A DNA stretch of 64,000 bases from Micromonospora sp. HM5-17 (GCF_003762835.1 NZ_RJWA01000009.1:124001-188000); one strand, 5' to 3'. Positions 42,794 to 51,288 are shown, numbered from the stretch's first letter. Translations and numbers: made by a program. Notes: a model not told the origin generated them from the letters alone.

Positions 42794-43633
42794 TCACACG
42801 AGCCGGCCGCTCGCCACGAGCAGGACGACGTCGAGGAGGGCCACCAGCATCACGGCTCGGAAGATCGCGACCGGGCGCTCGCCCCGGAGGCTGGCGGCTC
42901 GGCCGGCGTACCAGACGGCGGGCGGGACCACGGCGGCGACCGCGATCGCCGCGAGCCCGGCCCAGGACGGCGGGCCGGGCGGCCCGAGGGCCAGCGTCGC
43001 GGTCGCGGCGAGGAGCAGTCCGACCGCCGCCGCCCGGGAGCCGCTCGGCCCGAGCCGGTGCGGCAGGCCCCGGACCCCGGTCCGGGTGTCGTCGGCCAGG
43101 TCCGGCAGAACGTTCGCGAAGTGCGCTCCGGCCCCGAGCAGTGCGCCCGCCGCGACCAGCCAGGCGGGCGGGGTCGGGGAGCCGGGTAGCGCGAGGACGA
43201 CGAACGCCGGCAACGCCCCGAACGAGACCGCGTACGGCAGCACAGAGGCCGGGGTCGACTTCAGCGGCCAGTTGTAGAGCAGCGCGGAGACCAGCGCGAC
43301 CGTCGCCCAGAGTGCGGCGGCCGGATGGAGGGCGAACGCCGGTAGCGGCGTGACGACGGCGGCCAGTACCCCGGCGACCGTGACCGTACGGCGTCGAAGC
43401 CGGCCGTTGGCGACCGGCTTGTCCCGGCGGCCGACCGCGGCGTCGCGGTCGGCGTCGAGACGGTCGTTGACCCAGCCGATGGCGAGCTGGCTGGCGAGCA
43501 CGGTGAGAGCGACCGCGGCGATCCCGGCGGGCGGGTGTCCGACACCCCAGGCGAGCAGGGCGGCGACGGTGGTCACCGCCGCCGCCGGCTCCGGGTGGCT
43601 TGCCCGGACCAGCCCTAACACCACCTGCGACAT
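42794..43633 (-). CDS. UbiA-family prenyltransferase
   Basis: Integral membrane prenyltransferase of 279 residues with about eight helices. The two aspartate-rich motifs are present: NDRLDADRDAAVGRRDKPVA (about 54-73) and the second, LPDLADDTRTGVRGLP. It should attach an isoprenoid, from a prenyl diphosphate, to an aromatic acceptor. The ATG at 43633 follows CAGACT by 6 nt, so I took it over the ATG at 43681. It is divergent from the UbiG-like methyltransferase, with an inverted repeat between, and lies in a locus with a type III PKS. I infer that it prenylates the polyketide-derived aromatic; quinone synthesis is the alternative. Confidence 0.9.
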   Translation of the reverse strand: MSQVVLGLVRASHPEPAAAVTTVAALLAWGVGHPPAGIAAVALTVLASQLAIGWVNDRLDADRDAAVGRRDKPVANGRLRRRTVTVAGVLAAVVTPLPAFALHPAAALWATVALVSALLYNWPLKSTPASVLPYAVSFGALPAFVVLALPGSPTPPAWLVAAGALLGAGAHFANVLPDLADDTRTGVRGLPHRLGPSGSRAAAVGLLLAATATLALGPPGPPSWAGLAAIAVAAVVPPAVWYAGRAASLRGERPVAIFRAVMLVALLDVVLLVASGRLV

Positions 43634-43639
43634 ATGGGA

Positions 43640-43645
43640 AGTCTG
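43640..43645 (-). promoter_or_regulatory. -10-like box of leaderless UbiA gene
   Basis: On the minus strand CAGACT is followed by TCCCAT and the ATG at 43633. Confidence 0.4.
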
Positions 43646-43657
43646 GTGGTTACCACC
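43645..43657. promoter_or_regulatory. Inverted repeat between divergent UbiA and methyltransferase genes
   Basis: GGTGGT-T-ACCACC is a perfect 6-1-6 repeat adjoining the -10 box of the prenyltransferase gene and 22 nt upstream of the methyltransferase start. Candidate operator for the locus. Confidence 0.4.
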
Positions 43658-43666
43658 CGGTCGTGC

Positions 43667-43672
43667 CAGGCT
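43667..43672 (+). promoter_or_regulatory. -10-like box of methyltransferase gene
   Basis: CAGGCT is followed by 7 nt and the ATG at 43680. No ribosome binding site. Confidence 0.35.
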
Positions 43673-43679
43673 CGATGAC

Positions 43680-44570
43680 ATGCGCGACGACCAGGCCGGG
43701 GCGGTGCCGGAGCCCGGGTCGCCGACCGCCCGGGCCGCGGCTGCCGGAGTCCACCCGCGACCCGGCCGGGTGCTGCCGCGTAACGACCCCCGGCAGTACG
43801 ACGACCTGGCCGACCAGTGGTGGGACCCGGATGGCGCGTTCGCGATGTTGCACTGGCTGGCCGAGGCGCGGGCGGCGCTGGTCCCGCCGGCCCGGCGGCC
43901 CGGTGCGGTCCTGGTCGACCTCGGCTGCGGCGCCGGCCTGCTCGCCCCGCGGGTGGCCGGCCGGGGCTACCGGCACGTCGGGGTCGATCTTGTCCGGTCC
44001 GCCCTCGTCCAGGCCGCCGCGCACGGGGTCCGGCCGGTCAACGCCGATGTCGGCGCCGTGCCGCTGGCGGACGGCTGCGCCGACGTGGTCGCCGCCGGCG
44101 AGGTTCTGGAACACGTACCCGACTGGTCCCGGGTGGTGGCCGAGGCGGCCCGGATACTCCGCCCCGGCGGTCTGCTGGTGCTCGACACGCTGAACGCGAC
44201 CGCGCTGAGCCGCCTGGTGGCGGTCCGGTTGGCCGAGCACCTGCCGGGGGTGCCCCGAGGTATCCACGACCCGCGTCTCTTCGTCGACGCCCGGGCGTTG
44301 GTCCGGGAGTGTGGCCGGCACGGCATCAGCCTGCGGGTCCGGGGCGTCCGGCCGGAGGCCTGGGGGCTGGTCCGCTGGCTGGTCCGTCGGGCGGTGCGTC
44401 GCGCGGCGCGGGCGGGTGCCGGGACCCGGGCGGCGGCGGGCGGCCCGCCGGTCCGGACGGAGTCGGGGGCGTCCGTGGCGCGTGCCGACGTGGTCGGGGA
44501 CGCGCCACGGATCGTGCCGACCTGGTCGGCGGCGGTGCTCTACCAGGGGTGGGGAACCAAGGAGCGGTAG
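43680..44570 (+). CDS. UbiG-like SAM-dependent methyltransferase
   Basis: A 296-residue class I methyltransferase similar to the UbiG O-methyltransferases: YDDLADQWWDPDGAFAMLHWLAEAR (about 41-65), SAM-binding VDLGCGAGLLAPRVAGRG, VNADVGAVPLADGCADVV and GEVLEHVPDWSRVVAEAARILRPGGLLVLDTLN. The C-terminal part (from about 230) is basic and less conserved, ending with WSAAVLYQGWGTKER. In this locus it would methylate a hydroxyl of the prenylated polyketide aromatic or quinol. The ATG at 43680 is likely leaderless. The acyl-CoA dehydrogenase starts 49 bp downstream and is probably in the same operon. Confidence 0.88.
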   Translation: MRDDQAGAVPEPGSPTARAAAAGVHPRPGRVLPRNDPRQYDDLADQWWDPDGAFAMLHWLAEARAALVPPARRPGAVLVDLGCGAGLLAPRVAGRGYRHVGVDLVRSALVQAAAHGVRPVNADVGAVPLADGCADVVAAGEVLEHVPDWSRVVAEAARILRPGGLLVLDTLNATALSRLVAVRLAEHLPGVPRGIHDPRLFVDARALVRECGRHGISLRVRGVRPEAWGLVRWLVRRAVRRAARAGAGTRAAAGGPPVRTESGASVARADVVGDAPRIVPTWSAAVLYQGWGTKER

Positions 44571-44619
44571 TTCGGCGGCAGCGGCGGGGCGATCTGCCCG
44601 GTGCGGAGAGGGGGCACGG

Positions 44620-45789
44620 ATGACGGTGGACGCGCTGGCGGCGGCGCGCCGGTTGGCGCCGCGACTGGCGGCCCGGGCGGCCGGTTACGACCGGGACGGA
44701 AGCTTTCCGGTCGAGGACTTCGCCGACCTGCGGGACGCCGGGCTTTTTGGCCTGATGGTCCCGCCGGAACTGGGCGGGCTCGGCGTCAGCTTCGCCGGGT
44801 ACGCCGCGGTCGCCACCGAGCTGGCTCGGGGCAACGGGGCGACGGCGCTGGTGTTCAACATGCACGCCTCGGTGACCGGTGCGCTCGGCGCGCTCACCAA
44901 GGAGCTGGCGGAGGCGCTCGGCGTACCGGACGAGGCGCTGGCGGCCCGGGACCGGCTGCTCGCCGAGGCGGCGGCCGGGGCCTGGTACGCCGTGGCGATG
45001 AGCGAGCGGGGTGTCGGCTCCCGGCTGTCGAGGTTGACCACGACGTACGAGCCGGTGGACGGGGGCTACCACATCCGGGGAGTGAAGACCTTCTGCTCCG
45101 GTGCGGGTCACGCGGACGCGTACCTGGTCGCCGCCCGCAGCGTCGCGGATCAGACGGTGGTCTCGCAGTTCCTGGTACCGGCCACTCCGGACGGGCTGCG
45201 GGTGGAGCCGACCTGGGATTCCCTCGGTATGCGGGCCACCGCCTCACACGACCTGCACCTGGACGTGGTGGTGCCGGCCGACCGGCTGCTCGGCGGGGTG
45301 GAGGGGCTGGCGCTGGTGGTCGCCCAGCTGATGCCGCACTGGCTGGTGGCGAGCTACGCCGCCGTCTACGTCGGAGTGGCCCGGGCGGCGATCGACGCCG
45401 CGGTCGAGCACCTGACCGCCCGCGGACTGGACACGTTGCCGGCGGTCCGGGCGCGGGTGGGACGGGCGGACGCGGCCGTGGCCGCCGCCGAGCTGGCGGT
45501 GGCCGAGGCGGCCCGCCGGGTCGACGAGGCGCCGGGCGACCCGGAGACGAACCGTTGGGTGTGGCGGGCCAAGCTGCTCGCCGGTACGACCGCGGCGGAG
45601 GTGGCGGCGTCGATGGTGGAGGCCGCCGGCACCTCGGCGACCCGCCGGGGGCATCCGCTGGAGCGGCTCTACCGAGACGCCCGGTGCGGCTCGCTGCACC
45701 CGGCCACCTCGGACGTCTGTGCGGACTGGTTGGGCGTGGCGGCGCTCGGCGGTGACCCGGACCGGGATGGCACGACGCCGCGTTGGTGA
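44620..45789 (+). CDS. Acyl-CoA dehydrogenase family flavoprotein
   Basis: A 389-residue member of the acyl-CoA dehydrogenase superfamily: N-terminal helical domain (FPVEDFADLRDAGLFGLMVPPELGGLG), a middle beta domain with YAVAMSERGVGSRLSRLTTTYEPVDGGYHIRG, and a C-terminal helical domain. The usual substrate-activating glutamate is not obvious by eye; the superfamily also contains monooxygenase-type members. GAGAGGGGG precedes the ATG. In the locus it may modify the alkyl chain or supply the hydroxylation that other such clusters do with a flavoprotein monooxygenase. It is followed by a 294-bp gap before the PKS gene. Confidence 0.85.
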   Translation: MTVDALAAARRLAPRLAARAAGYDRDGSFPVEDFADLRDAGLFGLMVPPELGGLGVSFAGYAAVATELARGNGATALVFNMHASVTGALGALTKELAEALGVPDEALAARDRLLAEAAAGAWYAVAMSERGVGSRLSRLTTTYEPVDGGYHIRGVKTFCSGAGHADAYLVAARSVADQTVVSQFLVPATPDGLRVEPTWDSLGMRATASHDLHLDVVVPADRLLGGVEGLALVVAQLMPHWLVASYAAVYVGVARAAIDAAVEHLTARGLDTLPAVRARVGRADAAVAAAELAVAEAARRVDEAPGDPETNRWVWRAKLLAGTTAAEVAASMVEAAGTSATRRGHPLERLYRDARCGSLHPATSDVCADWLGVAALGGDPDRDGTTPRW

Positions 45790-46083
45790 GCGCGCGCCAC
45801 GCTGGTTTCGGGGTGCCACCCTGGGAGACGTGGCGCCGCCATCGGGCGGCCGGGATGCCTCCCGGTGGGCCGCGCGGCGGCGACGCCCGGGCAGCCGGCA
45901 CCCGGCCCACCGGCCGGCGGCGCGCTCACCCAGCCGGGCAGGGCGGTACGGCGTCGCGGGTCCGGCCGAGCCGATCCGCGGGGCACCGGCGGGTACGTTC
46001 CCGCGTCCCCCGGTCGCGCTCCGGGGTTGGGCTCGGTGAGCGCGTGGTACGCGAGCTGGCGCGGGTCGCGATCGGAGGGCGGT
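45790..46083 (+). other. 294-bp spacer before type III PKS gene
   Basis: GC-rich, with several short open frames on both strands that have no ribosome binding site. I see no RNA gene or strong hairpin. The end holds the ribosome binding site of the PKS gene, GGAGGG. Confidence 0.5.
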
Positions 46084-47178
46084 ATGGGTAGCGGGAGCAG
46101 CGGATACGGGCCCGGGGTGATCGCCGGGGTGGGGGTGTCCCTGCCCCCGGCGTCCGGTCAGGACGAGTTGTGGGAGGGCTTCTTCGCCCGGCACTTCTCC
46201 GGGACGACCCGGACGCTCGCCGAGCGGATCTTCGCGAACTCCGGGGTGAGCCGGCGGCAGGCGGCGGTGAATCCGCTGCTGGAGGACGTCTCGGAGTGGC
46301 CAACCGAGCGACGGATGCGTCGGTACCAGATCGAGGCGCTGCCGCTGGGTAAGGAGGCGGTGGACCGGGCGCTGACCGACGCGGGCCTGCGGGCCGGGGA
46401 CGTCGGCCTCTTCGTGGTCTGCTCGTGCACCGGCTACGCGACCCCGGGCCTGGACATCCTGCTGGCCCGGGACATGGGTATGGCCCCGGACACCCAGCGG
46501 ATGTTCGTGGGACACATGGGGTGTTACGCCGCGCTCCCCGGGCTCGGCGCCGCGAACGACTTCGTGACGGCCCGGGGCCGTCCGGCGCTGCTCCTCTGCG
46601 CGGAACTGACCAGTCTGCACCTCCAGCCCGCGTCGGCCCGGATGGACACCCAGCAGATCATCTCGCACGCGCTCTTCTCCGACGCCGCCGTCGCGGTCGT
46701 GGTCGTGCCCGGCGACCGCCCCGGATACGCCATCCGCGAGGTGACCGCCGTGACGGATACCTCGACGGCGGACCACATGACCTGGGAGCTGACCGACACC
46801 GGTTTCCGAATGGGGTTGTCGCCGAAGGTGCCGCAGGTCCTGGCGCTCTACGTGGCGGAGCTGGTCACCGGCCTGCTGGCCCGGAACGGTCGGCGGATCT
46901 CCGAGGTGGACGGCTGGGCGGTGCACCCGGGCGGCCCCCGGATCCTGAACGTGGTGGAGGAGAAGCTGGGTCTGCCCCCGGAGGCGCTGGCCGCGTCCCG
47001 GGCGATTCTCGACGAGCACGGGAACTGTTCCTCGCCGACGTCGCTGCTGATCCTCGACCGGCTCCGGCGGTCCGCCGCCGTGCCCCGTACCGTGGTGATG
47101 CTCGCCTTCGGCCCGGGCCTGACCCTCTACGCGGCGCTGCTGGACCGGCTTCCCGGCACGGGGCGGGCCGGGTTCTAG
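46084..47178 (+). CDS. Type III polyketide synthase
   Basis: A 364-residue chalcone synthase-type enzyme. The catalytic triad is complete: Cys147 in FVGHMGCYAALP, His281 in WAVHPGGPRIL and Asn314 in EHGNCSSPTS. The GFGPG-like loop appears as LAFGPGLTLYAALL near the C terminus. Length is normal. It should extend an acyl-CoA starter with malonyl-CoA units and cyclise the product, probably an alkylresorcinol-type aromatic. The ribosome binding site is GGAGGG 4 nt from the ATG. With the UbiA and UbiG homologues it recalls the alkyl-O-dihydrogeranyl-methoxyhydroquinone cluster of Actinoplanes missouriensis. The product here is inferred. Confidence 0.93.
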   Translation: MGSGSSGYGPGVIAGVGVSLPPASGQDELWEGFFARHFSGTTRTLAERIFANSGVSRRQAAVNPLLEDVSEWPTERRMRRYQIEALPLGKEAVDRALTDAGLRAGDVGLFVVCSCTGYATPGLDILLARDMGMAPDTQRMFVGHMGCYAALPGLGAANDFVTARGRPALLLCAELTSLHLQPASARMDTQQIISHALFSDAAVAVVVVPGDRPGYAIREVTAVTDTSTADHMTWELTDTGFRMGLSPKVPQVLALYVAELVTGLLARNGRRISEVDGWAVHPGGPRILNVVEEKLGLPPEALAASRAILDEHGNCSSPTSLLILDRLRRSAAVPRTVVMLAFGPGLTLYAALLDRLPGTGRAGF

Positions 47179-47366
47179 CTGGACGGCCGGATGGGCCGGC
47201 CGGTGTGGACGCGGGGGAAGCGGATTGCGCCGGCTCGCGCTGCCGAGGGACACCGTGCTGACCCCGGGAGCGAGGGCTGGTGGCGGGTGGCCCGCCGGGC
47301 GGTCGGAGGTGGCGCCGACGGCGAATCGCCGGTTCGCGGCGGAGGGGACCCGGCGGCGACCGGGGC

Positions 47367-48113
47367 TCATCCCGCCGAGGACAGTCGCGCGAGGTCGGCC
47401 TGGTACTCCGCGCTCGTGGTGAGCTCCGGCACGGTGCGGATGATCTCACCGGATCGGGTCACCACCAGGGCGCTCGCGGTGCCCGGCGGTGCGGTCAGGT
47501 GCAGCGAGGTACGCAGTTCGGAGGCGGGGTCGGTGAGGAACCGGAGGGCCGGGCCATCCCCTGGTGTGGTCGCGGGTCGGGCGCCGGGTGTGGTCTGGCG
47601 GGTGCGGACCACCACCACGTTCACCCCGGGCGGCGCGGCGCGGCGGGCCGCGTCGAGTTCCTCGGCGCACGGGCAGCCGTCGGCGATGATGATCATCGCG
47701 GGGAGCAGGCTGCGCAGGGGGACGAGACCGCCGTCCTCGCCGAGCAGGTCCAGGGCGGGCAGGGTGTGGTCGGGTTGATTGCCCGGGGATGTCCGGACGG
47801 TGGCCGTGGGGCGCTGCCCGGGCCAGGCGAAGGCGAAGAGGCTGATCAGGGTCGCGATGATGGCGACCGACATGATCACCAGCGCGAGTCGTAGCGGCGC
47901 CGGACCGGTGGTGGCGGAGGCCAGCCCGAGGCGGCGACGCCAGGCGTCCCGGCGGGCGCGGCGGCGGAGTTCGCGGCGTACCTGGGCGGCCTCCGCGGCC
48001 AGCTCGGCGGGATCGTCGGGGATCACTATCGAACCCCAGTCGGCGGGCAGGTCAGGCAGGTCGTCGAAGCCGCCGTTGTCCGGCCGTCCGTCGCCGTCGG
48101 CAGACGTGCTCAT
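47367..48113 (-). CDS. Membrane-anchored thioredoxin-like protein with CPC motif
   Basis: A 248-residue protein: 55 mostly acidic, then basic, residues, one membrane segment (about 75-97), and an extracellular domain that begins GNQPDHTLPALDLLGEDGGLVPLRSLLPAMIIIADGCPCAEEL. The layout is that of a thioredoxin or peroxiredoxin fold, with the active-site motif reduced to C-P-C (near 147) instead of C-x-x-C. Residues 160-245 complete the fold (NVVVVRT... SALVVTRSGEIIRTVPEL). ATG at 48113. Convergent with the PKS gene and divergent from carD. The redox role is unproven. Confidence 0.75.
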   Translation of the reverse strand: MSTSADGDGRPDNGGFDDLPDLPADWGSIVIPDDPAELAAEAAQVRRELRRRARRDAWRRRLGLASATTGPAPLRLALVIMSVAIIATLISLFAFAWPGQRPTATVRTSPGNQPDHTLPALDLLGEDGGLVPLRSLLPAMIIIADGCPCAEELDAARRAAPPGVNVVVVRTRQTTPGARPATTPGDGPALRFLTDPASELRTSLHLTAPPGTASALVVTRSGEIIRTVPELTTSAEYQADLARLSSAG

Positions 48114-48163
48114 AGCGCGCCCCCTGACCGCTCAGCTGAGGAGTGGTTCGGTGTGGTACCAGG

Positions 48164-48198
48164 GTCCCCCACCGGCGGGCGTATCGCCAGTGGGGGAC
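48164..48198. repeat. Inverted repeat, 9-bp arms
   Basis: GTCCCCCAC (48164-48172) and GTGGGGGAC (48190-48198) are exact reverse complements with a 17-nt loop, 50 bp upstream of the membrane protein gene on the minus strand. Confidence 0.45.
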
Positions 48199-48385
48199 GG
48201 CGGCTGTCCCGAAGAGATACCCTTGGAGGGCCGCAACTCCGTAGATCCGATTTTTCCGACCCGTCTTGCCGACCCGTGATCCGTACGTCACGCAGCGTGT
48301 TGAAATCCACGGATCGGTGTGCTGTCAAGCCGAAGAAAGACCTCTCACAGGGCCTCTGAGCTGCGCTAACGGTCAGGACTGCGGT

Positions 48386-48414
48386 GGGACATCGGTGCCT
48401 GAGCGTGTTACCCT
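48386..48414 (+). promoter_or_regulatory. carD promoter
   Basis: GGGACA and TACCCT are 17 bp apart, 28 nt before the carD ATG. The transcript start near 48421 leaves room for the ribosome binding site AAAGGGG. Confidence 0.4.
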
Positions 48415-48441
48415 AGACACAGCGAAAGGGGTTTCGAACCT

Positions 48442-48927
48442 ATGGTTTTCAGTGTCGGCGAGACCGTTGTTTACCCCCACCACGGGGCCGCACTCATCGA
48501 GGCGATCGAGACTCGGATCATCAAGGGCGAGCCCAAGCAGTACCTCGTCCTCAGGGTCGCTCAGGGTGATCTGACGGTCCGGGTGCCCGCCGAGAACGCC
48601 GAGATCGTGGGCGTGCGCGAGGTGGTTGGCGAAGAGGGCCTGGGCAAGGTCTTCGATGTCCTTCGTGCCCCGCACACCGAGGAGCCGACCAACTGGTCGC
48701 GGCGTTACAAGGCAAACCTGGAAAAGCTGGCTTCCGGTAACCCCCTCAAGGTGGCCGAGGTCGTTCGGGACCTTTGGCGCCGCGAGCGGGAGCGGGGCCT
48801 TTCGGCGGGCGAGAAGCGGATGCTCGCCAAGGCCCGCGACATTCTGGTCGGTGAGGTCGCGCTCGCCGAAAAGAGCACCAAGGACGAGGCCGAAGTCCTG
48901 CTCGACAAGGTGCTCGCCGAGGCATAG
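48442..48927 (+). CDS. carD: CarD-family RNA polymerase-binding regulator
   Basis: Stabilises open promoter complexes by binding the RNA polymerase beta subunit. The 161-residue protein has the N-terminal Tudor-like interaction domain ([23 protein letters not shown]; about 1-55) and a helical C-terminal DNA-binding domain that includes the conserved tryptophan in [18 protein letters not shown]. Length matches the mycobacterial CarD (about 162). AAAGGGG lies upstream of the ATG. It is followed by ispD and ispF, the usual actinobacterial order, so isoprenoid precursor synthesis may be read from the carD promoter. Confidence 0.96.
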   Translation: MVFSVGETVVYPHHGAALIEAIETRIIKGEPKQYLVLRVAQGDLTVRVPAENAEIVGVREVVGEEGLGKVFDVLRAPHTEEPTNWSRRYKANLEKLASGNPLKVAEVVRDLWRRERERGLSAGEKRMLAKARDILVGEVALAEKSTKDEAEVLLDKVLAEA

Positions 48928-48992
48928 GTCTCAGACCGGCACGATCCGGCCGTGTCGGTGTCGTACCCGAGAAAGCAGACGAGGACCGCGAC

Positions 48993-49703
48993 GTGACCGC
49001 GCAGCTCAATCCGCGCGGTGACGTCGCGGTCCTCGTTCCTGCCGCCGGGGCCGGGGTACGGCTCGGTCCCGGCGCCCCCAAGGCGCTGCGCCGGCTCGGT
49101 GGCGAGCCCCTGCTGACCCACGCGGTACGCCGGGTCGCCGCGGCCCCCTCGGTGCACAGCATCGTGGTCGCGGCCCCGGCCACCGAGGTCGCGGCGGTCC
49201 GGGAACTGCTCGCCCCGGTCGCCGAGGTGACGGTGGTGCCGGGCGGGGCCACCCGGCAGGCGTCCGTCGCCGCCGCCCTGGCCGCGGTCCCGGCCGGGCC
49301 GGAGATCATCCTGGTGCACGACGCGGCCCGGGCGCTGACCCCGGCCGCGCTGGTGGAGTCGGTCGCCGCGGCGGTGCGCGCCGGCGCCGAGGCCGTGATC
49401 CCGGTGCTCCCGGTCGTCGACACGATCAAGGAGGTCTCGGCCGACGAGGTGGTGCTCGGCACCGTCGATCGGGCGGCGCTTCGGGCCGTGCAGACCCCCC
49501 AGGGGTTCCGGCGCGCGGTGCTCACGGCGGCGCACGCCGCCGCCGTCGACCCGCTCACCGACGACGCGGGCCTGGTCGAGAAGCAGGGCGTCCGGGTCGT
49601 CTGCGTCCCCGGCTCCGAGTACGCCCTGAAGATCACCCGCCCCTTCGACCTGGCCCTGGCCGAGTACCTGTTGGGGAGCGCGCCGGTCGCCGGGCAATCC
49701 TGA
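48993..49703 (+). CDS. ispD: 2-C-methyl-D-erythritol 4-phosphate cytidylyltransferase
   Basis: MEP pathway enzyme that couples CTP to methylerythritol phosphate. The 236-residue protein has the nucleotide-binding VPAAGAGVRLGPGAPKALRRLGG (15-37), EIILVHDAARALTP, LPVVDTIKE and AVQTPQGFRRAVLTAAH, and ends with GSEYALKITRPFDLALAEYLL. The GTG start is preceded by GAGGA. It lies 65 bp after carD and 18 bp before ispF; the two MEP genes work two steps apart. Normal length. Confidence 0.95.
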   Translation: MTAQLNPRGDVAVLVPAAGAGVRLGPGAPKALRRLGGEPLLTHAVRRVAAAPSVHSIVVAAPATEVAAVRELLAPVAEVTVVPGGATRQASVAAALAAVPAGPEIILVHDAARALTPAALVESVAAAVRAGAEAVIPVLPVVDTIKEVSADEVVLGTVDRAALRAVQTPQGFRRAVLTAAHAAAVDPLTDDAGLVEKQGVRVVCVPGSEYALKITRPFDLALAEYLLGSAPVAGQS

Positions 49704-49707
49704 TCAC

Positions 49708-49713
49708 TACGCT
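49708..49713 (+). promoter_or_regulatory. -10 box of (near-)leaderless ispF
   Basis: TACGCT lies 8 nt before the ATG at 49722, just after the ispD stop. It could give ispF its own leaderless transcript. Confidence 0.35.
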
Positions 49714-49721
49714 TGGCGGAC

Positions 49722-50201
49722 ATGACCGTTCCTGTCGTCGGCATCGGGACCGACGTGCACGCCTTCGAGGCGGGGCGCGAGTGCTGGGTGGCGGGCCTGT
49801 ACTGGCCCGGCGTGACCGGGTTGGCCGGGCACTCCGACGGCGACGTCGCCGCGCACGCGGCGTGCGACGCGCTGCTCTCCGCGGCCGGTCTGGGCGATCT
49901 CGGCAGCAACTTCGGGGTCGCCGAGCCGGAGTGGGCCGGTGCCGCCGGGGTGACCCTGCTCGCCGAGACGGCCCGGCGGGTTCGGGCCGCCGGTTTCGAG
50001 ATCGGCAACGTCTCGATCCAGGTGATCGGCGTCCGTCCCAAGATCGGGCCGCGTCGGGCCGAGGCCCAGGCGGCGCTGACCGAGGCGGTCGGCGCCCCGG
50101 TCACCGTCTCCGGTACGACGACCGACGGGCTGGGCCTGACCGGGCGGGGAGAGGGTCTGGCCGGCCTCGCGGTGGCCCTGATCCACCGCCGGTCCGGCTG
50201 A
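49722..50201 (+). CDS. ispF: 2-C-methyl-D-erythritol 2,4-cyclodiphosphate synthase
   Basis: Forms the cyclic diphosphate in the MEP pathway. The 159-residue trimeric enzyme has the metal-binding [10 protein letters not shown] (Asp and His), [28 protein letters not shown] and the C-terminal [21 protein letters not shown], all family signatures. The ATG at 49722 is chosen; a TTG 9 nt upstream is less likely. It may be cotranscribed with ispD, or expressed from the TACGCT box between them. Convergent with the next gene, with only 13 bp between stops. Confidence 0.96.
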   Translation: MTVPVVGIGTDVHAFEAGRECWVAGLYWPGVTGLAGHSDGDVAAHAACDALLSAAGLGDLGSNFGVAEPEWAGAAGVTLLAETARRVRAAGFEIGNVSIQVIGVRPKIGPRRAEAQAALTEAVGAPVTVSGTTTDGLGLTGRGEGLAGLAVALIHRRSG

Positions 50202-50214
50202 GCGGCCGATCCGT

Positions 50215-51063
50215 TCAGGAGGAATTCCGGGCCGGCGTGGTGGATCGGAGCGGCGAGCCCAGGAACAGCGCGAACGCCAACAGCAGCGTGCCCCACATCA
50301 CCGTGGACAACCCGTTGCCCGTCTGCCAGGCCTCGATCGCGACGGTCGGACCGGAGTCGGGGAACCGGATGTCGCTGCCGAAGCCACCGGCGAACGCCGT
50401 CAGCCCCACCACGGCGAACATCAGGAGGTCGCCCCGTTCCCTGCCGGTCAGGTGGTACGCCAGCACCACGGCGAGCGTGCCAGCGGTCGCCACCAGTGCG
50501 AGGAGCAGCGCGACCCCGTCGAGGTACGCCTCGTGCCATCCGCCGAGCTCGGCACCGAGGCCACGCAGCAGGTCCGCATAGTCGAGGTAACCGACCTGGA
50601 CCCACCCCGTCCCGTAGTTGATCCTCGCCCAGGGAGAGACGAAGAACCCCACCCCCTGCACGCCGGCCGCGACCGCGATGACGGCCAGTCGGAACACGAG
50701 GCCGTATCGGGTCGGCCCCCGCCCGGTCCTGCCCGGCCGCTGCGTCCGGCCGGCCGGGATGCCCGGCGGCGGGGAGGGAGTGCCCAGGGTTGGCGTTCCG
50801 ACCGTGGTCGGAGCGGGTGGGGTCGCGGGAGCGGGGGCGTCCGGCGGGAGGGCGGTTCCGGGGACGGCGTCCGTGGAGCCGGCTGCCACCGGCGGTGGGG
50901 GAGTCGGCGCGGGTGGTCGGGGCGTCGAGGCCGCGACGGCGGCATCAAGCGGATCGACCAGCGGGCGCTGCCAACCGTCCAGCACCTGCGGAGTCCACTG
51001 TTGGCCGTCGTGCCAGCGCAACGGGTGGCGCCCCGACGGGTCCGGATACCAGCCGGGTTGCAT
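50215..51063 (-). CDS. DUF2510 membrane protein
   Basis: A 282-residue protein with an N-terminal DUF2510 motif ([24 protein letters not shown]), a Pro/Thr/Ala-rich linker (about 45-115) and four membrane segments between about 125 and 275. The ATG at 51063 is preceded by GGAGG with 5-nt spacing; an in-frame ATG at 51081 has none. DUF2510 is a short tryptophan-rich motif found at the N terminus of many actinobacterial membrane proteins; its function is unknown. The membrane part resembles no named family that I can recognise. Divergent from the methyltransferase gene. Confidence 0.85.
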   Translation of the reverse strand: MQPGWYPDPSGRHPLRWHDGQQWTPQVLDGWQRPLVDPLDAAVAASTPRPPAPTPPPPVAAGSTDAVPGTALPPDAPAPATPPAPTTVGTPTLGTPSPPPGIPAGRTQRPGRTGRGPTRYGLVFRLAVIAVAAGVQGVGFFVSPWARINYGTGWVQVGYLDYADLLRGLGAELGGWHEAYLDGVALLLALVATAGTLAVVLAYHLTGRERGDLLMFAVVGLTAFAGGFGSDIRFPDSGPTVAIEAWQTGNGLSTVMWGTLLLAFALFLGSPLRSTTPARNSS

Positions 51064-51272
51064 CTGGACCTCCATCCGCATGCAGGCCGGATCGGAGTCT
51101 ACCGCCCGGCGGCGACGTCATGATCCGGTAACGGTCGCGCGGCCCCGCGAGCCTCCGCTGCGGGGATCACGCGTACTGGCGCCGGTGGTCGGCCACTGTG
51201 GACGGCCGCTGCGGGCTCCTGCCGATCGCGACTCCTGGGCGCGGTACCGCGTCGCTTTCCTAATGGGCGAGT

Positions 51273-51288
51273 GCCCACTAAAGTGGGC
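51273..51288. promoter_or_regulatory. Operator-like inverted repeat over leaderless promoter
   Basis: GCCCACT-AA-AGTGGGC is a perfect 7-2-7 repeat. It contains TAAAGT (51279-51284), followed by 6 nt and the ATG at 51291. A third half-site, TGGGC, lies at 51264-51268. Confidence 0.55.

Larger units (their letters stand above)
48114..48441. other. 328-bp region between divergent genes upstream of carD
   Basis: No gene. It holds a 9-bp inverted repeat with a 17-nt loop (48164-48198) and the carD promoter (48386-48414). Confidence 0.55.

Noticed and set aside
48422-48442. The string GGTTTCGAACC before carD as a tRNA T-loop.
   Set aside because: There is no cloverleaf around it; it is the carD leader and contains the ribosome binding site.
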